Shown: positions 37,079 through 46,438, counted from the first letter of the stretch. The stretch is DNA of 64,000 bases from Streptomonospora alba (GCF_000826685.1 NZ_JROO01000017.1:1-64000), one strand, 5' to 3'. A program made the numbers and translations. The notes: generated by a model not told the origin, from the letters alone.

Positions 37079-37996
37079 CTACACCCACTCGCCGCTCCGG
37101 CCCGCTTCCGGAAGGACGTCGGTCAGGGTGGAAACGCATGCGCGGATCGGTGGAGTCTCGGCGCCGGACCTCCAGACAGCGGTGATCTCGCGACGCAGCG
37201 GCGACTCCAGCGGGAGGAACCGGACGCCGGTGGGAGCCGGCCGCTGCGCCATGTCGGGGATGAGAGCGGCGGCGAGGCCCGCCCCCACCAGAGCCAGCTG
37301 GGTCGGTATCTCCACGATCCGGTAGCGGACGTCGGGCTCCGTCCCGAGCCCGCGCACGGCCTGCACGAGCGCCTCATGCTGTTCGGTCCCCTGCGCGCAG
37401 CTCGCCCACGGGGCGTCCGCCAGTTCGGCCAGGCCGACGCGTTCCCGCCCGGCCAAGGGGTGGTCGACCGACACCGCGGCGCGCACCTCCTCATCGACCA
37501 GGGGCCGCACCGAAAGTCCCGGCGGGAGGAAGAGGGGCCGGTTGTTCCAGCTCTCTGCCAGCAGCAGGTCCAGTTCGCCGTGGAGCAGGGGCGGCATCAT
37601 GTCGACGACCTCGCCGTCACGTACCGATGGCACCAGTCGCGGGTGCTCGCGAGCGAGTCCGGCCAGTGCCTCCGGTAGCAGAGCACGCACCGCGCTGCCG
37701 ACAGCGCCGATCCGCAGCGGGCCGAGCGTCTCCTCGCCCAGCCCTGCGAGGTCGTCCTCCGCTGCGGCGGCCTGCGCCACAACCCGTGCCGCGTGCTCGG
37801 CGAGGACCCTCCCGGCGTGGGTCAGGCGGACGCCTCGGCCGTAGGGCTCCAGCAGCGAACGACCGGTCTCGCGCTCCAGTTTGCCCAGGTGCTGTGAGAC
37901 GCCGGAGGGGGTGATGTGCAGGGCCCGCGCGGCGTTGGCGACCGACCCGTGGAAGGCGACCGCGTGTAGCACGCGCAGGCGCTCAAGATTCAACAC
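37079..37996 (-). CDS. LysR-family transcriptional regulator
   Basis: A 305-residue regulator. The N-terminal winged helix covers about residues 1-60 (LERLRVLHAVAFHGSVANAA, then ITPSGVSQHLGKLERE), and the periplasmic-binding-like ligand domain runs from about 90 (GPLRIGAVGSA). The GTG at 37996 starts the family's usual N terminus; the frame is open farther upstream but without homology. It is divergent from an EamA exporter gene with 74 bases between, a typical regulator-target pair. A tagctacgcta element (37999-38009) there is a candidate binding site. Confidence 0.9.
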   Translation of the reverse strand: MLNLERLRVLHAVAFHGSVANAARALHITPSGVSQHLGKLERETGRSLLEPYGRGVRLTHAGRVLAEHAARVVAQAAAAEDDLAGLGEETLGPLRIGAVGSAVRALLPEALAGLAREHPRLVPSVRDGEVVDMMPPLLHGELDLLLAESWNNRPLFLPPGLSVRPLVDEEVRAAVSVDHPLAGRERVGLAELADAPWASCAQGTEQHEALVQAVRGLGTEPDVRYRIVEIPTQLALVGAGLAAALIPDMAQRPAPTGVRFLPLESPLRREITAVWRSGAETPPIRACVSTLTDVLPEAGRSGEWV

Positions 37997-38070
37997 GTTA
38001 GCTACGCTACCGGGTTCCGCGAAGAAAAGATCGCTTTTGCTTCGCAGTCGGCCACGGCAGTGTTGGTGCC

Positions 38071-39060
38071 ATGGACAAGCTGCACGGTTCCACCGCGTCC
38101 CCGGCACCGGACCGGGCCTCCGAGTCCGCCTCCATCCCGGGTTCGGACCCCGGCGGCGCCGCAAAGGCGGCCGGTCCGCTCGCGCGCCTGGACCCGGCGG
38201 TGTCCGCGGTGGCGGGGGCGATGTGCAACTCGGCGTCCGCGTCCTTCGCGAAGCTCTCCGAGGCCAACCCCGGCACGGCGGCGTTCCTGCGCTGCGCGCT
38301 CGCGCTGGTCGTCCTGCTGCCCCTGGCCGCGGTCGAGCGCCGAGTGCGGGGACCGCAGTCGCTCCGCTTCGTGGTCACGAACGCGGCGGCCGGGGTGCTG
38401 CTGGGCGTGGACTACGTGTTCTGGGTGCGCAGCATCGACGAGGTGGGCGCCTCAATCGCCACGGTGCTGATCAACGTCCAGGTGGTGGTGTTCCCGCTGT
38501 TGGCGTGGGCCTTCAGCGGTGTCCGCCCCATGCCCCGGTTCGCGGCGGCGGCACCGGTCATGCTGGGCGGTGTGGCTTTGGCGAGTGGGGCGGTCGGAGG
38601 CGGCGCGCCGGACGGCTCGCCGACCTCGGGCGCGCTCTTCGGTGTCGCCGCGGGAACGGCCTATGCGGGGTACCTGTTCCTGACGCGCATGGCGGGCGGG
38701 GGCGGTCACAGCGCTTCACCCGTATTCGTCTCGACGCTCAGTGCCGCGGCAGCGGCGGCGGTGCTGGGCGGCCTGTGGACCGGGATCGACCTGGCCCTGC
38801 CGCTCACCTCCTGGGGATGGCTGGCCGCGCTCGCGCTGTTCGGTCAGGTGCTGTCGTGGATGCTGGTGGGCGCCGCACTGCCCCGGCTCGCTCCGGCGAC
38901 CGGCGCCGCCCTCCTGGTGGTCCAGCCGGTGCTGGGCGTCGCGACGGCCACCGCCTTCCTCGGCGAACGGCCGACCGCCGTCCAGCTCTGCGGGTGTGCG
39001 CTGGTGCTGCTCATGGTTTGGGCGCTCGCGGGTCGACGAACCGCTCCCGCGGCCGGGTGA
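38071..39060 (+). CDS. EamA/DMT-superfamily transporter
   Basis: A 329-residue inner-membrane protein with ten predicted helices in two EamA halves. The first half includes AAFLRCALALVVLLPLAAVE and VDYVFWVRSIDEVGASIATV; the second ends with LAPATGAALLVVQPVLGVAT and AFLGERPTAVQLCG, the usual DMT closing motif. DMT proteins export amino acids or metabolites. Likely controlled by the divergent LysR regulator; substrate unknown. Confidence 0.9.
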   Translation: MDKLHGSTASPAPDRASESASIPGSDPGGAAKAAGPLARLDPAVSAVAGAMCNSASASFAKLSEANPGTAAFLRCALALVVLLPLAAVERRVRGPQSLRFVVTNAAAGVLLGVDYVFWVRSIDEVGASIATVLINVQVVVFPLLAWAFSGVRPMPRFAAAAPVMLGGVALASGAVGGGAPDGSPTSGALFGVAAGTAYAGYLFLTRMAGGGGHSASPVFVSTLSAAAAAAVLGGLWTGIDLALPLTSWGWLAALALFGQVLSWMLVGAALPRLAPATGAALLVVQPVLGVATATAFLGERPTAVQLCGCALVLLMVWALAGRRTAPAAG

Positions 39061-39113
39061 GCGGCCGGCACCGCCGTCCCGGCGACGTCACCGCCCGCAG
39101 GCGGTGCGCGGAT

Positions 39114-41105
39114 TCACTCCTCGGGGGACAGCCGGGTGGCGTCCAGGTAGCACCAGGCCCAGTTCTCGCCGGGTTCGGCGGAGGTGACCAGGGGGTGCTC
39201 GGCGTCGGTCGCGTGTGCCGAAGCGTGGCGGTTCGGCGAGGAGTCGCAGCAGCCGACGTGTCCGCAGCTCAGGCAGATCCGCAGGTGCACCCAGTCGCGC
39301 TCGCCCGTGCGCAGGCAGTCGGTGCAGCCCGCGGTGCTGGGCAGGACCGGCTGGATCTGGGCGGTGTGCGGGCACGGCGACTGCGGGTCGGCGGAGAAGT
39401 CGACCGGCGTGTTCGGGTCGGGGCGGTCGCCGGGTGCCGGTGCGGACAGGCCCAGCGCGTCCAGCAGGGTCTCGGACAGGGCGGCGGAGACGGTGCGCGT
39501 GGTGTCGAGGATGCGGTCGGCGCCGGACGGGGTGAGCAGTTCGGTCTCCGGCGCGTCGACGGGGCGCACCACGATGGGCGCGCCGGGTGCGAGCTGTCGG
39601 ATCACCGCGGCGATGCGGGCGCTCTCCTCGCTGGTGTTCTCCGGGATGACGACAGCGCGGGCCGAGGACAGCCCCGCCTCCTGAAGGACGTTGTGCCGCA
39701 TCGGGTCGCCGCGCACCACGGTGTGGCCCTCGGCCTCGGCGGCCGCCGCGAGGTCGGGGCCGAGCGTGGTCACATGGACGGGGATGCCGCGGGCGCGCAC
39801 CGACGCGGCGAGCTCGGCGGCCACCGGCCCCCACCCCGAGATCAGCACGGGCCCGCCGGGCGGCGGTCCGCTTCCGTCGGCGGCACTCGCCGCGGGCGCG
39901 GCCCGGCGCGCGCGGCGGCGGGAACCGGCCCAGCGGCCCAGCCGGTCGCCGAGCGCGGCCAGCGCAGGTGTAAGGGTCATCAGCAGCACCGTGACCGCGA
40001 TGAGCACCTGCTCTCCGTCCTCGCCCAGGCCTGCCGGTTCGAGCCCGGCCTGGGCGCCGGCGCGCTGCAGGACGAAGGAGAACTCGCCGATCTGAGCGAG
40101 CAGCAGGCCGCCCGCGACCGCGGTCGGGGTCCCCACTCCCAGCACCGCCAGGGCCGTCGTGGCGGTGACGGCCTTGAGCACGACGACCGCGAGGGCCAGC
40201 AGCAGCACCAGCCACCACAGGTCCAGCAGTGTCCGCAGGTCCAGCAGCATGCCGATGGAGACGAAGAACGTGGCGCTGAAGAGGATCTGCAGGGGCAGCA
40301 CCTCGCCGAGGGCGTGCGCGCTGTGCCTCGATTCGCTGACGACCAGCCCGGCCAGGAACGCGCCCAGCGCCACGCTGACCCCCGCCAGCGAGGTCAGGTA
40401 GGCCGTGCCCATTCCGATGGCGACCACGGTCAGCAGGAAGACCTCGGGAGAGCAGGCCCGCGCCACGCGCTCCAACAGCGGGGGCATGACCTTGCGGGCG
40501 ACGAGCAGCACCACCACGAGCACGGCCGCCGCGGTGCCCAAGGCCCGCGCGATATCCAGCGGCCCTTCGCCGGAGCCGCCCAGCAGCGGGATGAGCAGCA
40601 CCATCAGCACCACGGCCAGGTCCTGGAAGATCAGCGTGGCGACGGAGGTCTGGCCCACCGGCGACGTGGTACGCCCGGCCGCGGCCAGCACCTTGAGCAC
40701 GATGGCGGTGGAGGACAGCGCGACAAGGAACCCGGTGAACACGGAGGTCTGCCAGCCGGCGCCGAACGCGAGGACCAGCGCGGCGGTCACCCCGGCCGTG
40801 AGCAGCACCTGCAGGCCGCCGCCCACGATCACGTAGTTCCTGATCGCGGCCAGGCGGTCCAGCGAGAACTCGATGCCGATGGTGAACAGCAGCAGGATGA
40901 CGCCGATGTCGGCGGCGGCCTCGACGGTCTCGGTGGTGGCGACCAACCCGAGCTGGTGGGGGCCGATCACCACACCGGCCAGCAGGAACCCGACGATGGG
41001 AACGACGCGCACCCGCACGCTGAGGTAGCCGATCACCGCGGCCGAACACAGCAGCAGTACCACGGGCGGCAGGTAGGCCGGAGTCTCCTCGGCCGCCAAG
41101 AGCAT
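39114..41105 (-). CDS. CPA2 cation:proton antiporter with RCK-like and C-terminal UBP zinc-finger domains
   Basis: A 663-residue protein. Residues about 15-390 form a CPA2/KefB-type Na+ or K+/H+ antiporter with about 12 helices (VGFLLAGVVIGPHQLG, FQDLAVVLMVLL, GAFLAGLVVSES). Residues about 430-550 form a TrkA-N/RCK-like Rossmann domain (VLISGWGPVAAELAASVRAR). The last 85 residues are a UBP-type zinc finger: CTDCLRTGERDWVHLRICLS, then CGHVGCCDSSPNRHASAH. The UBP finger binds the C-terminal Gly-Gly of ubiquitin in eukaryotes; in actinobacteria its partner is unknown. ATG at 41105 has aaggggg about six bases upstream. Confidence 0.88.
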   Translation of the reverse strand: MLLAAEETPAYLPPVVLLLCSAAVIGYLSVRVRVVPIVGFLLAGVVIGPHQLGLVATTETVEAAADIGVILLLFTIGIEFSLDRLAAIRNYVIVGGGLQVLLTAGVTAALVLAFGAGWQTSVFTGFLVALSSTAIVLKVLAAAGRTTSPVGQTSVATLIFQDLAVVLMVLLIPLLGGSGEGPLDIARALGTAAAVLVVVLLVARKVMPPLLERVARACSPEVFLLTVVAIGMGTAYLTSLAGVSVALGAFLAGLVVSESRHSAHALGEVLPLQILFSATFFVSIGMLLDLRTLLDLWWLVLLLALAVVVLKAVTATTALAVLGVGTPTAVAGGLLLAQIGEFSFVLQRAGAQAGLEPAGLGEDGEQVLIAVTVLLMTLTPALAALGDRLGRWAGSRRRARRAAPAASAADGSGPPPGGPVLISGWGPVAAELAASVRARGIPVHVTTLGPDLAAAAEAEGHTVVRGDPMRHNVLQEAGLSSARAVVIPENTSEESARIAAVIRQLAPGAPIVVRPVDAPETELLTPSGADRILDTTRTVSAALSETLLDALGLSAPAPGDRPDPNTPVDFSADPQSPCPHTAQIQPVLPSTAGCTDCLRTGERDWVHLRICLSCGHVGCCDSSPNRHASAHATDAEHPLVTSAEPGENWAWCYLDATRLSPEE

Positions 41106-41256
41106 GTCGGTCCCCCTTGTGCGCTGCTCGCAAGCCCGGTCGGGCCACGCCAGCATAGGCGCCGGGAGTAGGCGGGGCGAAGCGCGGGGCACGGGGCGGC
41201 CCGGTCACGTCCGCGCCGCGAGGTTACTTGTGAGTAATATCGAGGGCATGGCAACC

Positions 41257-41715
41257 ATGAACGCAGAGACCGCCGAGTTCGTGAAGTCCGGATTCACCGC
41301 GGCGGTGCCCTTCGCCCGGACTCTGGGCGTGGAATTCCTCGACGTCGACTACGGCCGGGTCGTCATGCGGCTGCCCGACGCCGAAGCCCACCACAACCAC
41401 GTCGGCGGCCCGCACGCGGGGGCGATGTTCACGCTGGGCGAGTCCGCCTCGGGCGCGGTCGTCACCGGCACGTTCGGCGAACTGCTCGACCGCTGCGTGC
41501 CCCTGGCCGTCAAGGCCGACATCCACTACTACAAGCTCGCCATGGGCGACATGGTCGCCGAGGCGCGACTGACCCGCCCGCAGGAGGAGATCGCCGGCGA
41601 ACTCGACGCGGGCGGGCGTCCGGAGTTCGCGGTCGAGGTCGAACTGCGCACCGAGGACGGCACCGTCACCGGCGCCATGACCGTCACCTGGACCCTCAAG
41701 CCCAACACGCGCTGA
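41257..41715 (+). CDS. Hotdog-fold thioesterase-like protein (DUF4442/PaaI type)
   Basis: A 152-residue hotdog protein. The central helix segment HHNHVGGPHAGAMFTLGESA is the family signature (NHVGGPHAGA resembles the PaaI thioesterase active loop), and strands such as VEVELRTEDGTVTGAMTVTW complete the fold. It probably hydrolyses acyl-CoA or acts on a similar thioester. I chose the ATG at 41257 because gaggg (41242-41246) lies ten bases upstream; the ATG at 41248 is only one base from it. It is divergent from the antiporter. Confidence 0.82.
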   Translation: MNAETAEFVKSGFTAAVPFARTLGVEFLDVDYGRVVMRLPDAEAHHNHVGGPHAGAMFTLGESASGAVVTGTFGELLDRCVPLAVKADIHYYKLAMGDMVAEARLTRPQEEIAGELDAGGRPEFAVEVELRTEDGTVTGAMTVTWTLKPNTR

Positions 41716-41901
41716 CCCCGCGCATCGGCACGGCCCGCAGCGGTTCGCGGTTCGGGGTTCGGGCCGCGAACCCGCTGGGAATGTCGGACCCGACGGATAC
41801 GGTGACCACGCCGCAATCCCGATCGGCGGCGCCGGATGCCGACGGGCGCATGGACGGGGCCTCAGCGGAGCCGTCCGCTGGATACGTGAGGTGGGGACAG
41901 C

Positions 41902-43044
41902 GTGAGATTCCGAGCCGATCGCGATTCGTTCGCCGACGCCGTGGCGTGGACCGCCCGTGCCCTTCCCACACGCCCGTCCATGCCGGTGCTGGCGGGCATG
42001 CGCCTGGAGTCCCGGCCCGGCTCTTCCATGCTGCGCCTGTCCAGCTTCGACTACGAGGTCTCGGCGCGCGCCGAGGTCGAGGTCGGCGTCGAGGAGCCCG
42101 GTGCCGTACTGGTCTCCGGACGGCTGCTCGCCGAGATCGTGCGCAACCTGCCCGACGCCCCCGTCGACCTCCGCGCCGACGGCGCCCGCGTGCTCGTCAC
42201 CTGCGGCAGTGCGCGTTTCACGCTGCTCACCCTGCCCATCGAGGACTATCCGTCACTGCCGGAGATGCCCGAGGTCAGCGGCTCGCTCAGCGCCGACTCC
42301 TTCGCCGGCGCGGTGCGCCAGGTCAGCCCGGCCGCCAGCCGCGACGACACCCTGCCGATGCTCACCGGCGTCAACATCGCCTTCTCCGGCGACACGCTCA
42401 CCCTGGCGGCCACCGACCGCTACCGCATCGCCGTGCGCGAGCTGTGGTGGAAGCCGCAGGACGCCGCGCTGGAGACATCCGCACTGGTACCCGCGCGCAC
42501 CCTGCACGAGATCGCCCGCTCGCTCGCCGGGGGCACCGGTCTCGACGTCGCACTGTCCCCGGCCGCCGCCGGCGGTGCCCAGGGCGAGGGGATGATCGGC
42601 TTCGGCAACAACGGGCGCCGCACCACCACGCGCCTGATCGACAGCGACTTCATCAAGTACGAACCCCGGTTCCCCCAGGAGTCCGCGGCCCGCGCCAAAG
42701 TCGCCACCGCACCGCTGATCGAGGCGGTCAAGCGCGTTGCGCTGGTGGCCGACCGCAACACCCCGCTGCGCCTCTCGTTCGGCGAGGGCGAGGTCGTACT
42801 GGAGGCCGGGTCCGGCGACGACGCCCAGGCGGCCGAGGCGCTCGCCGTCGAGTTCAGCGGCGATCCCATCCGGGTGGCGTTCACCCCCGAATACTTCCTC
42901 GACGGCCTCGGCGCCGTGCACTCCGAGAACGCCCACATCGACTTCACACTGCCGACCAAGCCCGTCGTCCTCTCCGACGTGCCCGCCGACGAGGGCCAGG
43001 CTCCGGAGTTCCGCTACCTGGTCATGCCGTTGAGGGTGGCGTAG
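41902..43044 (+). CDS. dnaN: DNA polymerase III beta subunit (sliding clamp), possibly a second copy
   Basis: A 380-residue clamp with three repeated domains. Landmarks are VSGRLLAEIVRNLPDAPVDL, LPIEDYPSLPEMP, ATDRYRIAVREL and the closing YLVMPLRV, where dimer and polymerase contacts lie. The GTG at 41902 has gaggtgggg upstream. It is not beside dnaA, recF or gyrB, which normally flank dnaN at oriC, so it is either a paralogue, as some actinomycetes have, or a displaced main copy. An F420-type oxidase gene and a DnaA-box cluster follow. Confidence 0.9.
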   Translation: MRFRADRDSFADAVAWTARALPTRPSMPVLAGMRLESRPGSSMLRLSSFDYEVSARAEVEVGVEEPGAVLVSGRLLAEIVRNLPDAPVDLRADGARVLVTCGSARFTLLTLPIEDYPSLPEMPEVSGSLSADSFAGAVRQVSPAASRDDTLPMLTGVNIAFSGDTLTLAATDRYRIAVRELWWKPQDAALETSALVPARTLHEIARSLAGGTGLDVALSPAAAGGAQGEGMIGFGNNGRRTTTRLIDSDFIKYEPRFPQESAARAKVATAPLIEAVKRVALVADRNTPLRLSFGEGEVVLEAGSGDDAQAAEALAVEFSGDPIRVAFTPEYFLDGLGAVHSENAHIDFTLPTKPVVLSDVPADEGQAPEFRYLVMPLRVA

Positions 43045-43082
43045 GCGCGGCGCCGCCGGCCTCGCCGGGGCGGACGCGGCCG

Positions 43083-43511
43083 TCAGTCGGGACAGCCTTC
43101 CATGTTCTCGATGTCGTGGTTGAGGTCGAGCGGGACGAACTCGTAGTGGCGGGTGCGGTACTTCAGCAGCTTGTGGCTCATCGGCACGGCCCACCCCTGC
43201 AGCATCGGGTGGCGGCGGGCCAGCAGCAGCGAGGCGCGTTTGGCCTCGTCGCCCTCCAGCGGGCGCACCTCACCCCGAACGGCGCCGCCGCGCGGCTTGC
43301 CGTTGAACGTGCAGGGGCGCAGGTCGGCGTTGGCGTTGCGGGCCAGTCGCTTGGCCTTTCCCGACTCCTCCCAGGTTCGGAACAGGACGCGCCCGTCCTC
43401 GACCACGATGCTGACCGCCGTGCCGTGCGGGGTGACACCGTCGTCGCGGTAGGTCATCAGCAGGGCGGTCTTGTAGCGCAGGAAGGGCTTCAGGAGTGTG
43501 GCTGCGGTCAT
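43083..43511 (-). CDS. PPOX-class F420-dependent oxidoreductase
   Basis: A 142-residue split-barrel flavin/F420-binding protein of the PPOX class: KTALLMTYRDDGVTPHGTAV at the N terminus and RTWEESGKAKRLARNANADL in the middle, the motif that binds the deazaflavin. Members reduce small molecules such as biliverdin or quinones with F420H2. I chose the ATG at 43511 (MTAATLLKPFLRYK), the usual N terminus. It converges with dnaN. Confidence 0.87.
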   Translation of the reverse strand: MTAATLLKPFLRYKTALLMTYRDDGVTPHGTAVSIVVEDGRVLFRTWEESGKAKRLARNANADLRPCTFNGKPRGGAVRGEVRPLEGDEAKRASLLLARRHPMLQGWAVPMSHKLLKYRTRHYEFVPLDLNHDIENMEGCPD

Positions 43512-43767
43512 CGGCGGTGACTCCTCGTCGGACAGGGGATGCGACTTCACTCTTTCCCAGAAGAGTGGCCTACGTCACCTGTCACTCGGAGGATGTCGAT
43601 TCCGTGAGTGCACGCCGCACCCCGCCGGCGGCCCGGCGGGGCCGTTTCCGCGATGAATGGGACACGGGTCCGCAGTCGCGGCGCACGGCCGCAAGTGAAC
43701 GGCGCGCCACGCACGGGCATCGACCGGTCAACGGGCGAGAAGAGGAAAGAATCCGCGGCCGGGTGGT

Positions 43768-43840
43768 TTATCCACAAGGGATTGGGGCCGCTCGGCGAAT
43801 CCGAACGGATATCGCCGAGTTACCCACAGAGTTATCCACA
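43768..43840 (+). other. Cluster of three DnaA boxes in a 377-base intergenic region
   Basis: The gap 43512-43888 contains no supported gene. It holds two perfect DnaA boxes, ttatccaca at 43768-43776 and 43832-43840, and a one-mismatch box ttacccaca at 43820-43828, all in the same orientation. Two weaker sites (gcatccacc at 43842, and tgtggatgg at 43864 on the other strand) extend the cluster. The rest reads as ordinary GC-rich spacer. Confidence 0.75.
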
Positions 43841-43888
43841 AGCATCCACCAATGCGGGATGGATGTGGATGGATGCTGCCTCGTCCGC

Positions 43889-44722
43889 TTACTCCCTTTC
43901 GGACAGTGCCGAGGTACCGCCACTGCCGACCGAAGAGCCGATTCCGAGTTCGGCGCGGCGCCCCCGTGCATACCCGGCGCGATAGCCCGCCCGGTGGTGG
44001 GTGCGCTCGGGCTTGGTGGGCTTCAGCTCGGGGAACCGGCGCTGGAAGTCCTCACGCACCCTGTCGATGTCGGTGCGCAGCACGACCTCCGCCCCGCGGG
44101 CCGACGCCGCCTCCTCCCCGGACTCCGCGCCCGACGACTCGGCCTCGTCCTCGCGTTCCTCGACCAGCCGGGCGCGGAACTCCTTGATCCGCTCGGCCAC
44201 GGCGTAGCCGTAGGCGCGCACGAACGACCGGTAGAACCGGCTGCGCTCGGTCGCCAGCGTGGAGCGGTCGTAGTTGCGCAACTCGCGCAGGTTGGTGACG
44301 TGCTCACGCGCGGTGAACTTGGCCGAGGCCTCCATCTGCATGCTGATGGAGGGCAGCAGTACCCGCAGCGCGTCCAGCGCGCTGGCCGTGCCGACGATGA
44401 TCAGCGTCCGCTCGGCGTTGGTGGAGTTGTTGCCGCGCACCGCCGACTGGCATCCGTAGGCGGCCGCGATCCCCGCCAGCGCCTTGACCCGGGCCTTGCC
44501 GTGGCCGCCGACACCCGAAACCGGGAAGTCCAGCCGGGTTACCGACTCCGGCTCCTCGCCCCGTTCTGCGCGCGCCTCGGCCTCGGCGATGGCGTGCCGC
44601 GTCATCAGCTCGGCCGCCTTGGCGGTGAACGCCTGGCTCTCGGCGTCGGTGACCGAGGGATCCTCCGCCATACGAAGGAGCCCGCGGACACGCTCGATCA
44701 TCTTCTGACGAGCTTCTGTCAT
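43889..44722 (-). CDS. DUF2786 domain protein
   Basis: A 277-residue cytosolic protein. The N-terminal DUF2786 domain (about residues 1-45) reads MIERVRGLLRMAEDPSVTDA then ESQAFTAKAAELMTRHAI, a helical motif shared with phage and plasmid proteins. A central segment (LIIVGTASALDALRVLLPSI) and a basic C-terminal region (TKPERTHHRAGYRAGYARGR) follow. Its role is unknown; the family often neighbours DNA-processing genes. The DnaA-box cluster lies immediately downstream of its stop. Confidence 0.85.
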   Translation of the reverse strand: MTEARQKMIERVRGLLRMAEDPSVTDAESQAFTAKAAELMTRHAIAEAEARAERGEEPESVTRLDFPVSGVGGHGKARVKALAGIAAAYGCQSAVRGNNSTNAERTLIIVGTASALDALRVLLPSISMQMEASAKFTAREHVTNLRELRNYDRSTLATERSRFYRSFVRAYGYAVAERIKEFRARLVEEREDEAESSGAESGEEAASARGAEVVLRTDIDRVREDFQRRFPELKPTKPERTHHRAGYRAGYARGRRAELGIGSSVGSGGTSALSERE

Positions 44723-44780
44723 AGAGCGCTTGGTCGTTCCCCGTTGATGTTCTCTGCCATGGACCGGTGCAACAAGGAAA

Positions 44781-45188
44781 TCAGGCCGACTTGTTCCCCG
44801 CGACCATGCCGACGATGCCGAGGATGACCCAGATCACCGCGGCCGAGGCCAGACCCGCGAAGATCGCGCCGAAGAAGCCGCCCGCGCCCAGCAGGGTCAT
44901 CAGGGCCGTGCCCAGTCCGGCCAGAACGGCGGGCCCGCCGGCGAAGCGCCACGGGTACTGGCCCGCCCAGCGGCGCGCGCGGCGGTCGCCCTTGCCGCCG
45001 AGGAGCGCGACACCGCCGCCGACGAGAGCGAAGAAGAAGATGGCGGTCGCGATCGGTCCGGTGATGCCGGGTTCCGCAAGGAACGACAGGCCTCCGGCCA
45101 CCAGGCCGGCTCCTGTCGCGATACCGGTGGGCCACATCAGTGTCGCCGCGTGCACGGGCATGAATGAGTTTCCGCGCTCCAGCGTCAT
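44781..45188 (-). CDS. Hypothetical four-helix membrane protein
   Basis: A 135-residue protein with about four membrane helices (TGIATGAGLVAGGLSFL, GPIATAIFFFALVGGGVALL, GGPAVLAGLGTALMTLLGAG, GLASAAVIWVILGIVGMVAG). One charged loop (GKGDRRARRWAGQYP) lies after the second. ATG at 45188 has aaggag five bases upstream. No family is recognised. It precedes the DUF2786 gene on the same strand by 58 bases. Confidence 0.75.
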   Translation of the reverse strand: MTLERGNSFMPVHAATLMWPTGIATGAGLVAGGLSFLAEPGITGPIATAIFFFALVGGGVALLGGKGDRRARRWAGQYPWRFAGGPAVLAGLGTALMTLLGAGGFFGAIFAGLASAAVIWVILGIVGMVAGNKSA

Positions 45189-45426
45189 GTCAGCTCCTTC
45201 GATTCCGGCTGGTTGAAAGCCTGGTGTCCAGCCTGTCCTGTCCAGGATGCCCGCCCGGTGGCAGAGATACATCAGGGCACACCCCTGACATACCCCTGAT
45301 GGAGCATTCCGGCACCTGCTCGCCCCGGCGCAGCGGGATCGGCCCGCAGCGCCGGGGACGGCTTCGGGGGGTGAACGAGCGGTGGGCGACGGAAGTGCCC
45401 GCTGCCGGCGCCGGGCCGGGGGTGGG

Positions 45427-46317
45427 TCATGTCTCCGGCACACCCGGGCCCTGCTTGGCGGCTGTGGGCAGCGCCCCCGCCGCCGCCAGCCACGACGGCG
45501 GAACCGTGTGCGTCCCGCCGGCACCGGGAACCTCGTCGCCGCCGGTGACGAGCAGGGTCTGGGTGCGTACCCCGTCCGCCGACTCCGCCTCGGTCGGCGG
45601 GGCCGCCGACACGCCCGAGCGCGCCACCACCTCCACGCCGGGCACCGGGTCGGGCGCCTGAGCGCACGCCGACACGAGCAGTCGGATCCGCGGGAACCAC
45701 AGGTGCAGGCCGGAGCCGCTCATGCCGTCGGGAAGGGCCTCGGCGGCGACGCCCGACGCGGCCAGGTCGGCCAGGTCGTCGCGCAGCCGCTCCACCGACT
45801 CGGCGTCCTCGGCGGGCAGCACTGCGGATGCGTCCACGTGCACGGCGAGCCGCCGGCCGAGGGCTTCGCGCAGCAGTGGCCAGGTCCGGCCGAACGCCGG
45901 CAGCAGTCGCAGGTTCGCCACCTCCCCGACGCCGACCCAGCGGACCTCGTCGCTCTCCCAGTTGGCGGCCTCCAGCCGCTCACCCGCCGCGGCGCGGGCC
46001 AGCACCGTGTCGTAGCGCCAGACCGTGTGCTCCTGGCGGTGCAGCCCGATCAGCTCGATGCTGCCCGGGTCGCCCGCCACCTCCTCGCCGAACTCCCGCA
46101 TGGCGGCCTGGACCGGGGTCTCGTCGCTGTTGCGCGCCCCACCGGGCACACCCCAAGTGCCGCCCTGGTGGCTCCATACCGCGCGGTGCTGCATCAGCAC
46201 GTGGCCGCCGCCCGCACTACGCCCCTCAGGCGCGCGCAGCAGCAGGCCGGCGCTGCCGAAGCGGCCCCAGCGGCGCGATCCGTCGGGAAGCGTCACCCAA
46301 CCGTCGCCGTCGCTCAT
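45427..46317 (-). CDS. Nudix hydrolase with C-terminal extension
   Basis: A 296-residue protein. The Nudix box GGARNSDETPVQAAMREFGE followed by EVAGD (about residues 59-83) holds the metal-binding glutamates (REFGEEV). The domain covers about residues 20-150; the preceding SHQGGTWGVPGG is typical. The second half (about 155-296) reads as a separate domain of unknown function with LHLWFPRIRLLVSACAQ and VRTQTLLVTGGDEV. It hydrolyses a nucleoside diphosphate linked to another group; substrate unknown. Confidence 0.88.
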   Translation of the reverse strand: MSDGDGWVTLPDGSRRWGRFGSAGLLLRAPEGRSAGGGHVLMQHRAVWSHQGGTWGVPGGARNSDETPVQAAMREFGEEVAGDPGSIELIGLHRQEHTVWRYDTVLARAAAGERLEAANWESDEVRWVGVGEVANLRLLPAFGRTWPLLREALGRRLAVHVDASAVLPAEDAESVERLRDDLADLAASGVAAEALPDGMSGSGLHLWFPRIRLLVSACAQAPDPVPGVEVVARSGVSAAPPTEAESADGVRTQTLLVTGGDEVPGAGGTHTVPPSWLAAAGALPTAAKQGPGVPET

Positions 46318-46438
46318 CCCACCTCCTTCTCCTGCCCCGATCGCGGGGCGGTCCGTCCCTCCACCTTGCCCACTGCGGCCGAGTCCGGCCAGTGCGAGGT
46401 CCCACCGCCTTCGGCCGGGCCGCTAGGATGCTCGCGCG

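Noticed and set aside
37881-41171. A 1096-codon plus-strand frame across the EamA and antiporter genes
   Set aside because: It is out of frame with EamA and antisense to the antiporter; no domain is recognisable.
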